From Boswellia sacra (Eukaryota; Streptophyta; Magnoliopsida; Sapindales; Burseraceae), in contig SNVD02008151.1 in the NCBI GenBank assembly GCA_013180625.2, positions 62,001 through 126,000 on the forward strand: a stretch of 64,000 nt of DNA, given 5' to 3'. The translations under genes and the position numbers were made by a program. A model generated the notes under the pieces. That model had not been told where the DNA came from and made no database searches. It was given only the letters and a program-made list of their open reading frames with translations. Positions 44,936 through 54,959 of the stretch are shown here, piece by piece. Within the stretch, counting starts at the first letter, position 1, and each line of letters begins with the position of its first letter.

Positions 44936-46266
44936 TTGAAACTTCACCTATCAATGATTCTTTTCCTGATGAATTTTTATTTTCCGTTGCTACTGTACCT
45001 TGGTTTGCTAATATTGTAAATTTTCTTGCGGCAGGGAAAATGCCACCTCATTGGAAAGCTCAAGACAAAAGAAAATTTTTAATCGAGGTGAAAAATTTTT
45101 ACTGGGATGATCCGTATCTTTTCAAATATTGTCCGGATCAAATAATAAGAAGATGCATACCCGAAAATGAGGTAAGTAGTGTCATTAACTTTTGTCATTC
45201 TGATGCATGTGGAGGACAATTTTCATCTAGAAAAACAACTGCTAAAATCTTGCAATGTGGATTTTATTGGCCCACCTTATTTAAAGATGCACATGCATTT
45301 TGCAAAACGTGTGAAAATTGTCAAAAATTAGGATCCATTTCAAAAAGAAACATGATGCCTTTTGTTGTTGAAATCTTTGATTGTTGGGGTATTGATTTTA
45401 TAGGACCATTTCCACCGTCATTTGGTTTTGTGTATATCCTTGTTGCAGTAGACTATGTTTCAAAATGGGTCGAGGCAATGTCGAAACAATGACCACAAAA
45501 CAGTTGTCAAATTCTTGAAAGAGAATATCTTGAGTAGATTTGGAATTCCTCGAGCCATTATTAGTGATAGGGGTACGCATTTTTGTAATAAACCATTTGA
45601 AACCTTAATGAAGAAATATGGAATAACCCATAAAATTTCTACACCTTATCACCCACAAACAAGTGGACAAGTTGAATTAGCTAATAGGGAGATAAAACAA
45701 ATCTTAGAAAAAACAGTTAACCCAAATCGTAAAGATTGGTCTTTAAGACTTAATGATGCACTTTGGGCTTACCGAACTACTTTTAAAACATCATTGGGAA
45801 TGTCTCCTTATAGACTAGTTTATGAAAAACCTTGTCACTTGCCTGTGGAAATTGAGCATAAAGCTTATTGGGCCATTAAAACATTTAACACAAACTTGAA
45901 TGATGCTTGCAAGTTACGTAAACTCCAATTGAGTGAACTTGAAGAAATCAGGAATGAGGCTTATGAAAATTCTAAAATCTACAAAGAAAAAATGAAGGTT
46001 TTCATGACAAATCCATTGTTAGAAAATCTTTTGAACCTTCACAAAAAGTTCTTTTGTATGATTCAAGATTGCATTTGTTTCCTGGTAAACTTCGGTCTCG
46101 TTGGACTGGGCCTTTCATTGTTAAAATTGTTTTTCCTCATGGAGCAGTTGAAATTGAGAACCCAAAGAATGGTAATGTGTTTAAAGTTAATGGACAACGG
46201 TTAAAACCATTCTTTGAAAATTTTGACCAAAATGAAGAGTCCATTGTTTTAGTCGATCTTTTTTAA
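44936..46266 (+). pseudogene. Athila-2 integrase pseudogene
   Basis: The zinc-binding end reads CHSDACGGQF, where the second His of HHCC is Gln, then CKTCENC. The catalytic core has DFIGPFPPS (Asp), a frameshift near 45485, then [10 protein letters not shown] (Asp) and [14 protein letters not shown] (Glu). [19 protein letters not shown] follows. A second frameshift near 46020 puts the C-terminal domain ([20 protein letters not shown]) in the frame ending at 46266. All three catalytic acids are visible but the protein is split in three. Confidence 0.87.
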
Positions 46267-46392
46267 GGATTGATCTTTCCCGGTCAAGTGGCGGATACGG
46301 TACTCCGTGACTTTTAAAGTCGGTTTTCAGTTCCCTAAAAACTGTTGCTCACCTTGCATCCATTTTCTTTTCTTCTCTCTCATTTTCTTCAC

Positions 46393-46941
46393 ATGAATAC
46401 CATTCTCTCAAAATTGCACAAACATTTTCCCTCTCTTCCTCAAAATGATTTGCTTAAAATTTACAAAGCTCGCGTAGAAAGACTAAGGATGTTGATGCGT
46501 AAGGGTATGCCTGTTGAAGTAAGATGGTTAATTGAAGCCATGGTCCGATTTTCTTTTGAATTTTCAGATAATCTTGTTTCTCACATGCCAGGTATGGGAA
46601 AAAGCTCTTACGCCAAAAAGCGAAGAGCGAAAAGGTTACAAGTTTGTCCCAAATGTGCAAGATGGACTTGTTACCAGCGTTGCCGCTCCTTGGGATATTT
46701 GTCTAATAATCGAGAGGATAAAATACAGTTCATCAAGAATGGACTGAGTAAGGAGTCTTTGGATGATATCCGAGTGACTCTTGAGACACATTCTTGTAGA
46801 CTTGTGCAGCGTGAAATTTTTAACTTATGGACACAATTCCGAGATGAGCAGGAATGCTATAGTCTTTGGAATCTGACTCAAAACGACCCTGTTTGCCAGT
46901 TTATAAGAAAACTATATGGGAAGCATATCCCCAACTCATAG
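46393..46941 (+). CDS. Intact basic Cys-rich ORF, viral nucleic-acid-binding-protein-like cargo
   Basis: 182 codons from ATG 46393 (MNTILSKLHKHF) to TAG 46941, with no stop. Centre: GKSSYAKKRRAKRLQVCPKC, then TCYQRC, i.e. a basic Arg/Lys patch followed by C-x2-C and C-x3-C, a small zinc-finger layout. A Ser/Tyr-Ala-basic patch followed by paired cysteines resembles the nucleic-acid-binding Cys-rich proteins of carlaviruses and relatives (Viral_NABP family). That is motif-level resemblance only. It starts 127 bp after integrase, in sense, inside Athila-2. It remains open while gag-pol is broken. No signal peptide or membrane segment. It could be a capsid-like accessory protein, a silencing suppressor or a host-derived gene; undecided. 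Confidence 0.6.
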   Translation: MNTILSKLHKHFPSLPQNDLLKIYKARVERLRMLMRKGMPVEVRWLIEAMVRFSFEFSDNLVSHMPGMGKSSYAKKRRAKRLQVCPKCARWTCYQRCRSLGYLSNNREDKIQFIKNGLSKESLDDIRVTLETHSCRLVQREIFNLWTQFRDEQECYSLWNLTQNDPVCQFIRKLYGKHIPNS

Positions 46942-47259
46942 AAGGTGTTTAAGCCGTTTCTGGACGTAAAACCAGAGGAAGATGTGAGCCACAGTCACAA
47001 CTACCTGTACATATGCATGCGTGCCATCATTTTTGAATTTTAATGCCTTATAGTTGTCATTTTTGAATTTGTATCTCTTGTTTGACTTATGGTGTCTTAT
47101 TTCATCATCTTTTTTTGAATTTCAATGCATAATTGTTGAATTTTTCAACAAGCAGCCGAGCTACCTATTTGGATGTCATCATTAGCATACCTTTTTGCAC
47201 TCCATAAATACCACATCTCTTGTTCTCTTCTTTAAACATAGTTAGAGAGTTGCATAAAC
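46942..47259 (+). other. Spacer between the two Athila-2 cargo ORFs
   Basis: No ORF. The phrase tttttgaattt recurs four times (about 47031-47124). A TATA-like ccataaatacc lies at about 47203, some 55 bp before the LOG-like ATG, and could be a promoter brought with it or coincidence. Confidence 0.45.
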
Positions 47260-47858
47260 ATGGAGGAAACTTCAAAACGTCGAATCCAAAAGATATGTGT
47301 ATTCTGTGGATCTCAACCGGGTAAAAGTGAAGAGTTTGTCGAGGCAGCAAATTATCTTGGTAGACTACTAGCTGAAAGAAAGATTCATGTGGTTTATGGG
47401 GGATGTAGCCTCGGGTTAATGGGTTGTGTGTCAAGAGCTGCACGTGTAGGAGGTAGTCAAGTTTTATGAGTTATTCCTAAAGCTTTGGCTATAGAAAGCA
47501 TTGTTGGAAAAACAGTTGGGCATGAGTTACAAGTCTCCTCTGTGCATGAACGCATAGCACATATGCTCATCAATTCAGATGCTTTTATTGCTTTACCAGG
47601 TGGCTTTGGTACTCTCGAAGAAATTTTTCAAATTGCTCTTGGGCCCAACTGAATCTCCATAAAAAACCTATAGGTTTGTTGAATGTTAACAATTTCTTTG
47701 ATCCTTTAATAAGTTTTGTTGATGCAGCTGTAGAACAAAATTTTATCCCACATTGGACGAGACAGATCCTTGTTTCTACCACTTTTGCTGGTGAGTTACT
47801 TGACAAATTACAAGAAGTTGAGTATGAACCTGACCCAGCTAGTACTCAAATTAATTGA
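47260..47858 (+). pseudogene. LOG-family (cytokinin riboside 5'-monophosphate phosphoribohydrolase) pseudogene captured by Athila-2
   Basis: LOG enzymes release active cytokinin bases from their riboside monophosphates. From ATG 47260 it reads RRIQKICVFCGSQPGKSEEF, VVYGGCSLGLMG, then a TGA at 47467 where Gly is expected before VIPKAL, then SVHERIAHM (conserved Arg) and ALPGGFGTLEEIF, the LOG signature with its catalytic Glu. A one-base deletion near 47640 shifts the frame; LHKKPIGLLNV and FDPLISFVDAAVEQ follow to a stop at 47858. About 199 codons, near the usual LOG length, without introns although plant LOG genes have several, so it arose from a spliced transcript. Signature residues survive, but one nonsense and one frameshift inactivate it. 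Confidence 0.88.
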
Positions 47859-48019
47859 GCAGGAGGGCAAAACAAAAAGTGCAAATTGGATCTGAATCTC
47901 CGTTTGTAATGTTTTCTTGTGCTTTATTTTATTTTATTTTATTAGTCTTTCAGGTCATCTCTCTTGAATAACAGAAGCTTCAGGTAATGTCTCCTATACT
48001 TTATCTCTCTACATTTAAA

Positions 48020-48052
48020 CATTGAGGACAATGTTTCATTTGGTTGGGGGGG
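48020..48052 (+). promoter_or_regulatory. Internal PPT-like motif of Athila-2
   Basis: attgaggacaatgtttcatt then ttgg and seven G, about 1.2 kb before the real PPT. Counterpart of 11283-11317 in Athila-1. Confidence 0.45.
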
Positions 48053-48657
48053 AAGGATAGTAGACATAAGTGTGTCTTGAAATTTTATTTTTTCTTGCAA
48101 AAAAAAAAAAGCGAGTTAATAATTAGATTCAGAGTACGGTGTAAGGAGTTCAAATCCTCTTGAGACGCATTCTGGGTCAGGAATGGCAGAGTAGGGAGGA
48201 CCAGTTTGAACTCTTGAAACCCATTCTAACCAATTTGTCATTTTATTCTTGCATTTTTGAAGACTTATTTGATATTATTTAGTCTTGATTTTTGAATTTT
48301 ATAACAAGGAGGTCTTATTCATTTCACTTTGAATTATTCAAATCTATGAACTCTCATAACATTATCATTTAATAAACTGTGTGCTTATGTACTCATTAAG
48401 CAAGTATTCATGAACCTTTCTTCACACACACACATACCTTGATGCATGATTGTGGGTGGCGAAATGAAATGTTGTAATATTTGAGTTCTTTTGTTTGTTT
48501 AGGATAACAACACAAAGGAAGGGGAAAGTGTATAAAAAAAAAAGTGAAAAAAAAAAGTGAAAAAAAAGAGGAAAAAAAAGAGAGAAAGCAATTATGGATA
48601 AGTTTGGTCTCGTAGCCTCCTTAATTCGAGTAATTAAGCCCGAGGGGTGCCTCAATA

Positions 48658-48695
48658 CCTAATACCCTAAGACCAACTGGTTTGGGAGCTATTGG
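48658..48695 (+). other. Conserved hairpin, copy B (Athila-2)
   Basis: Inner stem-loop GACC-AACT-GGTT, bulged next pair CCC/GGG, outer arms CCTAATA/TATTGG. Homologous to copies A (12064) and C (48824). Confidence 0.6.
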
Positions 48696-48823
48696 CCCAA
48701 AGCTCGCTACATGGATTGAGGAGAAAGCTTAATGGGATTGAACATTACACTATCCATAAGTTTCTAAGCAAAAATAAAGCATCGACAACTCGAGTCGTTA
48801 AGCTCGTAGGGGTGTCTTAACAA

Positions 48824-48860
48824 CTAATGCCCTAAGGCCAACTGGTCTGGGAGTCATTAG
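48824..48860 (+). other. Conserved hairpin, copy C (Athila-2)
   Basis: Inner stem-loop GGCC-AACT-GGTC, CCC/GGG, outer arms CTAATG/CATTAG perfectly complementary. Compensating changes relative to copies A and B. Confidence 0.6.
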
Positions 48861-49207
48861 CCTAAGGCTCACTACATGGGTTAAAGATGCATTCCGCAAA
48901 AAAAAAAAAAAAGAAGGAGAAAAAATATATATATGTAAAATGAATAAATGCCCCTTACCTAAGGTTGTTAGCCTTAACAAATATTAGAATCGATATGGCT
49001 TCTTTATAATAAGCCCCATAGTCATGTGTCGACTGAGCACAAAAAAAAGGTTTATTGATATCTTGACTGAAGGGAACATGAGTCATAAAATAAAATAAAA
49101 AGAAGGGGGTTGAGAGTTTGTTTATTTGGATAAAATCAAGGAGAGTGCAATAATGACCACCTTGGATGTAAAATTCTATAAATCACTTCTAAATAATAAA
49201 GCTTTAA

Positions 49208-49242
49208 TTGCTAGGGACTAGCAATAAGCTGGTTGGGGGGTG
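49208..49242 (+). promoter_or_regulatory. Athila-2 3' polypurine tract region
   Basis: ttgctagggactagcaata then ggttggggggtg, directly before the TGATGAAC start of the 3' LTR. gctagggactagc is itself a small hairpin and is partly kept in Athila-1. Confidence 0.7.
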
Positions 49243-50594
49243 TGATGAACACTTAAATATGCATATTTAATAAGAGTTTAGTTCATCATATTGCATTAAT
49301 AGTGTCATTAAATTCCTCAACTTAAGCATATTTGTAGCATTTGCATCTTTGGAATTAATTCCTCTTAATTTTGGTTTTATTACAGGTTCGGTAAAATGGG
49401 CATAACTCTCTATTTATAGATCAGAATGGTGCAAATATTAATGTTTTGGAAAGCTGACAAGATTGTATTTCAGAAGTATCATCAAATTCGGGCTCTTAGT
49501 GGACCAAAAATGGGCTTGAAGTGAACCCATCTGCAGTTTCAACCCAGCCTGACCATGCCTCAGTATTTTGACCATATCTCTCAGAATACGTACCAAATCA
49601 TATGAATCAAGATGTTCTAGAAAGCTGAGAGAAATATCTACACTTTCATGAAGACATGTGATTAAAATTCACAATAATTCAAGGTCAAAATTGGTGGTCA
49701 AAGTTGGTTCACCTAATTACCCCAATTGTCAAAGTTGGTGCATCTAATATTTGACAATTATTCCTTTGTAATTTGACAAGTTTGCCCCTGAATGTATCTA
49801 TAAATAGAGGTGCCTTGTGACCCATTAGGGCATCTTGGCCTTTGCTGGGATCTTGTATTGTGTTTCTCTCTTATGTTTTAATGTTATTAATGAATTTCCT
49901 TTTTCTTGCATTTTGTGTTCTTTCTCTTATAATGTCTTGCTAATTTCTCTCTTGCTAAGGTGAAAGGGTGAAACCCTTGATATGAGAGTAAGGATTCTCT
50001 AACCCTTAATATGTGCGTAATAATCATAATCTTATGTTGTTTATATGATTTATATTTATTTTCTTAATCAATCTTGACACCACTCGTAAAGTGGAGGTCT
50101 TGATCCATTGTAGACAATCCTTGGCACATCAAATGCTTGGATCCTTTCTAGATGTCGTATGGTTCTTCCTTACTGACATGAATCTAGTTAGGAACCTTGA
50201 TTTGTTGTAGACATATGGAGATTGGCACATTGGATGCTTGAACCCATTTACAAGTAATGGTATAAATATTGGTAACAAAGCAAATATAATTCATATAACT
50301 AAAATGGGTTGTTTATCCTTATTCGAAATATCAAGGGCGGATCCCCTAACCTTAGCCTTCATTATTATTGTGTTGATTTTTCTTGTGTGATTCTCATTTA
50401 TTGTTTACGAACTTGTTCCTTATTTATATTTGTTGATATTATCTTGTCATCTCTTTAAATCATCCACATCATATTGCTTACTTTATAGTTTGTAGAGCTT
50501 AAATTCCCTTCCTCGTGGATCGACCCCGGACTCACCGGGTTTATTACTTCGACACTCCTATACTTGGGAGACAATCCTTTTTTCGGATGTGTCA
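49243..50594 (+). repeat. Athila-2 3' LTR
   Basis: 1352 bp running TGATGAAC...GTGTCA, followed by the ATTAT duplication. TATA box at 49799-49806. The right-hand 559 bp are shared with the orphan fragment at 20697-21260, proving that more than one copy of this family inserted in the region. Confidence 0.9.
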
Positions 50595-50599
50595 ATTAT
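50595..50599. repeat. Athila-2 target site duplication, right copy
   Basis: ATTAT, identical to 40200-40204. Confidence 0.92.
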
Positions 50600-51750
50600 G
50601 CAAACAAGGTGTCTTAGACTCTAAACAGATTGGTTCTTTGCAGTTCTATGAAACATGTATTCTTGGGAAGTCACATAGACTTCGGTTTGGGATAGCAGTT
50701 CACTCTACTACTCAGGTGCTTGAGTATATTCATTCTGATTTGTGGGGCTCTCCAAAGGTACCTCCTTCTTTAAATGGATCTCAGTATTTTATTTCTTTTG
50801 TTGATGACTACTCTAGGCGTGTATGGGTGTATTTCTTGAAATATAAAAGTGAAGCTTTTACTAAGTTCAAAGAATGGAAAATCTTAGTAGAACATCAAAC
50901 TGGAAAGAAAATAAAAAAGCTTCGGACAAATAATGGACTTGAATTTTGTAGTGGAGAATTTACTGACTATTGTAAACAAGTGGGAATATCAAGGCATAGA
51001 ACTTGTGCTGAAACACCTCAGCAAAATGGAATAGCTGAGAGACTAAATAGAACAATCTTAGATAAAGTAAAATGTATGCTAGATGAATCTGGTTTGGCTA
51101 AGCACTTCTAGGCAGAGGCAATGAATACTGCAGTCTATGTGATTAACCGGTCACCTTCCACAGCTATTTCATGTCAAACACCTATGTACAAGTTGGCAGG
51201 TAAAATTCCTAATGTTTCACATATGAAACCATTTGGGTGTATGGCTTATGTACATAGAAGCCAAGGGAAATTAAACACTAGATCACTAAAAGGTTTTTTT
51301 ATTGGATATCCACTTGGTGTGAAAGGTTACAAAGTATGGTTACTGGATAAGAAAACATGTGTGATTAGTCGTGACTTGTGTTTAATGAAGAAGTGTTTCC
51401 AAAGACTAATCAGTAATAATACATCATCATTTCAAACTGATATTTTTCAGTTTGAGGTGGAGAATTCTATCTCTAGTACAACTGATAGAAATTAGATTCA
51501 ACAAGATGGACATGAAGATCTTGATCACCATATTGAGATGGAAGATCAGATTCATAATAAGGATGATCATGAACAGCTTGAAACTGATATTGGTGCAACA
51601 AGAACTTCAGGTCAAGGTGGAGTTCTTGACAACTATATACTAGCTAGAGATAGAGTTCGAAGAGAAATTCGAGCTCCAAAAAGGTTCATACAGGCAGATC
51701 TTGTTGCACATGCTCTTAATATTGGAGACACAATTGAGCATGATTAACCA
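50600..51750 (+). pseudogene. Copia-2 integrase and linker, right of Athila-2
   Basis: Continues the pre-integrase zinc region (ETCILGKSHRLRF), then EYIHSDLWGSPK (first Asp), FVDDYSRRVWVYFLK, LRTNNGLEFC (the second Asp is Asn) and TPQQNGIAERLNRT (Glu). A TAG at 51109 replaces the Trp normally found before AEAMNTAVYVINRSP. The C-terminal region KPFGCMAYVH and a Gln/Asp-rich linker follow. Loss of the second catalytic Asp plus the stop make it inactive. Confidence 0.88.
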
Positions 51751-52960
51751 GTTAGTTATGAAATGGCTTGTAAGAGCAGAGATTACAAGCATTGGCTAAA
51801 GGCTATGCAAGATGAAATGCATTCGTTAGAGAATAACAAGACTTGGGTTTTGGTTGATAGGCCAACTACTCAAAAAGTAATAGGTTGCAAGTGGATTTTC
51901 AAAAGGAAACCTGGTATTCCTAGAGTAGAACCAGCAAGATACAAAGCCAGAGTTGTTGCAAAGGGATTTTCTCAAATTAAAGGTATAGATTATCATGAAG
52001 TGTTTTCTCCAATGGTAAGGCATACCTCTATTAGACTTGTGTTGTCCTTGGTTGCTATATATGATTTAGAATTGGAGCAAATGGATGTAAAAATAGCATT
52101 TTTACATGGAACTCTTGATGAAAAGATCTATATGGAGCAGCCAACAGGTTTCATTGCACATGAAGGAAAAGATAAAGTGTGTTTGTTACAAAAATCTCTA
52201 TATGGACTTAAACAAGCCCCAAGACAATGGTATAGGAGGTTTGATGAGTTCATGCTTAAAACTGGTTTTAAAAGATGCAGGGTTTGATCAGTGTGTTTAT
52301 CTTAGACAACAACAGAATACAGTCAAGATATATTTGCTATTGTATGTAGATGATATACTGATAGCCTGTGAAGACAAAGCTGAAATTGAGAGGGTTAAAA
52401 GAGATCTCAATTCCGAATTCGAAATGAAAGATCTTGGACCTGCAAAAAGAATTCTTAGGATTGATATTCTGAGAGACCGAGCTAAAGGTACCATAGCTTT
52501 ATCCCAATCAGGTTATATTAAGAAAATCATTGGTTTGTTTGGAATGGTTGAAGCAAAGGTAGTTTCCACTCCTATTGCTGCTCATTTTCAGTGGAAGTCT
52601 GAAAAACCAGGAAACTTGAGTACAAATGCAATGGGTAGCTTAATGTATGCTATGATTAGCACACAGCCAGACATTGCATTTGGTGTTAGCTTTGTGAGTA
52701 GGTTTATGAGCAATCCTACAAGGGAACATTGGGAAGCTGTCAAGTGGTTATTGAGGTGCTTAAAAGGAACAACTAATGTTGGTCTTGTTTATAGCAAGCA
52801 GGAAAATGGAGGAGCTCATCTGCAAGGGTACTCAGACTCAGATTTTGCTACTGATAGAGATACAGGAAGATCTGTAACTAGTTATTTGTTCACCTATGGA
52901 GGGAATGTGATTAGTTGGAAATCAAGTCTTCAGCATATTAATTGTCACTTTATCATCAAC
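51751..52960 (+). pseudogene. Copia-2 reverse transcriptase pseudogene
   Basis: 51763-52287: WLKAMQDEMHSLENNKTW, VIGCKWIFKRK, ARVVAKGFSQIKGIDYHEVF and [15 protein letters not shown] one-base frameshift at about 52275 leads into the frame that carries the catalytic LLLYVDDILIA (about 52332-52364), FEMKDLGPAKRILRI and AMGSLMYAMISTQPDIAF. All core motifs are present. A single frameshift separates the two halves, so this is a fairly young pseudogene. Confidence 0.9.
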
Positions 52961-53318
52961 AGAGGCAGAATATGTGTCTTTAACAGAAGCTGTGAAAGAA
53001 GCACTTTGGCTTCGTGGGATTATCAGTGAATTAGGCTGCAAGGAACATGGAGTGAAAGTTTATTGTGACTCACAAAGTGCCATACATCTTACAAAGAATA
53101 ATGTGTTTCATGAGAGAACTAAACACATTGATGTAAGACTGCACTTTATAAGAGACATAATTTCACAAGAGCTGGTTAAGGTAGAAAAAATTTCTACTCT
53201 TGTTAATCCAACAAACATGTTAACAAAGGTAATTCCAGTTAGCAAGTTCAAAAAATGCTTTGAGCTTGCTAAAGGTGCTACCAATTTGAAGCAACTGATA
53301 ATAGCAGGCTGCTTCTAG
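52961..53318 (+). pseudogene. Copia-2 RNase H
   Basis: The entry GYSDSDFATDRDTGRSV is still in the RT frame (about 52830). A frameshift near 52965 moves the rest to 52974-53318: SLTEAVKEALWLRGI, VYCDSQSAIHLTKN, RTKHIDVRLHFIRD and NPTNMLTKVIPVSKF. It ends TAG 53318, a few bases before the PPT, as expected for copia. Confidence 0.88.
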
Positions 53319-53340
53319 TCTGAATTCAACCAAATCTAGA

Positions 53341-53354
53341 GTCAAGGTGGAGAA
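53341..53354 (+). promoter_or_regulatory. Copia-2 polypurine tract
   Basis: gtcaaggtggagaa directly precedes TGTTGG of the 3' LTR, the usual copia form. Confidence 0.8.
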
Positions 53355-53918
53355 TGTTGGTTAAGTGATTACTTATTTGGTTGTCACGTTAGTTGAATTA
53401 ACAGAAGTTAGTTAGATTAGTTAAGGATTACGTCCTTGATTAATTGTAAACTAACTAACTGTTGACTCAAGTTAATTAACCTGAGGTAAAAAACTAACTC
53501 TAGGTGGAGTATATCAAGTTGTATATATAAAAGCTGTTTGCTGAGCTCTGGTGTGTCAGAAATGAAAGCAGTATTCTGATATACAATAATATTCTCAGAT
53601 TTCTAAAAGGGATTGGGTGAGAGAATTGAAAACAGAGAGGAGAGTGAGTGATTCTTGGGTTAGCTCGGGTCTGGGAGCTTATAAAGATCAGAATAATTTT
53701 CTGCTCTCTTTGTGTTTGTATATTGTACTGAGCTTGTGCTCTGAACTTCTTGAGATAGTGGATTCAGACTAGGGGCAAGAAACCCCTGCCTTGGATGTAG
53801 ACCTTCTTCATAGAAGAGGTTGAACCAAGTAACTTCTTTGTTATGTTCTGTATTCATCTTCTTTGCTTTTTTTTTGTGTTTCTTGACTGGATCAAGTGTG
53901 TATGCGCAATTCATAACA
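53355..53918 (+). repeat. Copia-2 3' LTR
   Basis: 564 bp running TGTTGG...ATAACA, with TATA box 53522-53533. Followed by the TCTGT duplication at 53919-53923. Confidence 0.92.
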
Positions 53919-53923
53919 TCTGT

Positions 53924-54957
53924 TAATTTATTGATTATTATTTCATAAAAGAATTTTGGTAATCCTGCAATAAATCTCTCTTTCCAGAAAGAAGCAGTGC
54001 AGTCTTGTCTCTTGAATGTATTTGTTATATATACATCCTTATACCATCCAAAATCTCCGAAGGTTGGACATCTAAGATTTATTAAAATTATTTTTTAACC
54101 GGTTAATTCCTCTCTAGGATTTCCTATGAAATGCATTGAAAATGTATATATTAGTACTTCTACAGCATTTTGAGTTTCTTGGATAGTTACAAAACCATCT
54201 TCGTCTCCTACTAGGGTTTTTTCTATATGGTTAAGTATTATTTGTTGATTATTGAATCCTATACAATTGTTCCACCAATATTTTAATGATCCTGTAAACC
54301 TTGCAACTAATAATTTAGCAACTTCACTATCACTTATTTTATAAGCTTTAAATGTGGCAAATGCCATACCCATTTCTTGTAATGTATTAATTATTTCATA
54401 TTTTGATTTTCTATCTATATTCCATCCATAAATTGAATCACCTGCATAGCTATTGGAAATAAATTGTTTTCTTTCTTCGTACATTAGATCTCGTGGAGTA
54501 GGTCTTGGATAATATGTTCTTTTAGGGGCTTATTTCCATTTATCTTTTCTAGTTATTTCGTTAATTTCATCAATATATTCAGATTTTGTAATAGATTGAG
54601 CATCACTTTGTTGATTTTGATCTATAATATTAATATTATTGGAAGTACTCGGCAATATCGTAAGTTTTTGATTAATTTGATCAATTAAGTCTATTTTAGG
54701 AAGTTTTATTGGTGTATTATTTTGTTGAACTGATTTAAATAGTGGTGGAGATATATCTTGAGGAAATGTTACAGGTTGTTTTAATTTAATATTATCTATT
54801 TGATCTTCTATTCTTGTAACTTGTTTAGACATAGTATGTAATAATTGATTATGAAAATTATTTTGTTATAAATTTTTTTGATATCTCCTAACGTTGCAAT
54901 TTTATTATCTGGTTTATTCGATCCCTTTTTGAATGGTGTTGCTAAAATCTTTGTTTC
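53924..54957 (-). pseudogene. Pararetrovirus-like capsid N-terminal region, minus strand, right segment
   Basis: Continuation of 34017-36834 beyond Copia-2. Two open blocks are present: 54832-54530 (Gln/Asn/Ile-rich, probably coiled-coil N-terminus) and 54484-54095, which contains DSIYGWNIDRKSKYEI and FTGSLKYWWNNCIG. The latter is a Trp-rich pattern I associate with capsid/Gag-like proteins of plant pararetrovirus-like sequences. The reading extends upstream to about 54957, where orientation flips. A stop near 54529 separates the blocks. Confidence 0.6.
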
Positions 54958-54959
54958 AA

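Larger units (their letters stand above)
47859..49207 (+). other. Athila-2 3' non-coding region
   Basis: Contains an internal G-run tract (48020-48052), purine-rich A/G tracts (48530-48600, 48895-48930) and a duplicated segment of about 160 bp spacing holding a conserved hairpin (48658-48695 and 48824-48860). No ORF of interest. Confidence 0.7.
40205..50594 (+). mobile_element. Athila-2: Athila-like gypsy retrotransposon carrying two cargo ORFs
   Basis: Exact ATTAT duplication. The 5' LTR (40205-40799) is truncated and the 3' LTR (49243-50594) is full length. The tRNA-Asp primer site at 40800 is intact. gag, protease, RT, RNase H and integrase are followed not by a recognisable env-like gene but by an intact basic Cys-rich ORF (46393-46941) and a LOG-family pseudogene (47260-47858). 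A 3' non-coding region with a duplicated hairpin and two G-run tracts follows. Frameshifts break pol in several places. Confidence 0.92.
36840..53918 (+). mobile_element. Copia-2: Ty1/copia retrotransposon (Tork-like) with two nested insertions
   Basis: The LTRs start TGTTGG and end ATAACA and are flanked by an exact TCTGT duplication. With the inserted solo LTR removed, the 5' LTR is 562 bp against 564 bp for the 3' LTR. By eye they differ at about 25 positions, roughly 95 per cent identity. Order is PBS, gag, protease, integrase, RT, RNase H, PPT, LTR. It is interrupted by a solo LTR (36846-38255) and by Athila-2 (40205-50594). A handful of stops and frameshifts break the polyprotein, but it is the best-preserved copia element here. 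Confidence 0.92.

Noticed and set aside
46345..46392. Hydrophobic N-terminal extension of the cargo ORF
   Set aside because: It requires a TTG start; the first ATG is 46393, and the upstream codons are probably leader.
49842..50594. Separate LTR inserted into the end of Athila-2
   Set aside because: The exact ATTAT duplication at 40200 and 50595 and the terminal GTGTCA show that this stretch is the rest of the Athila-2 3' LTR. The short 5' LTR is the altered copy.
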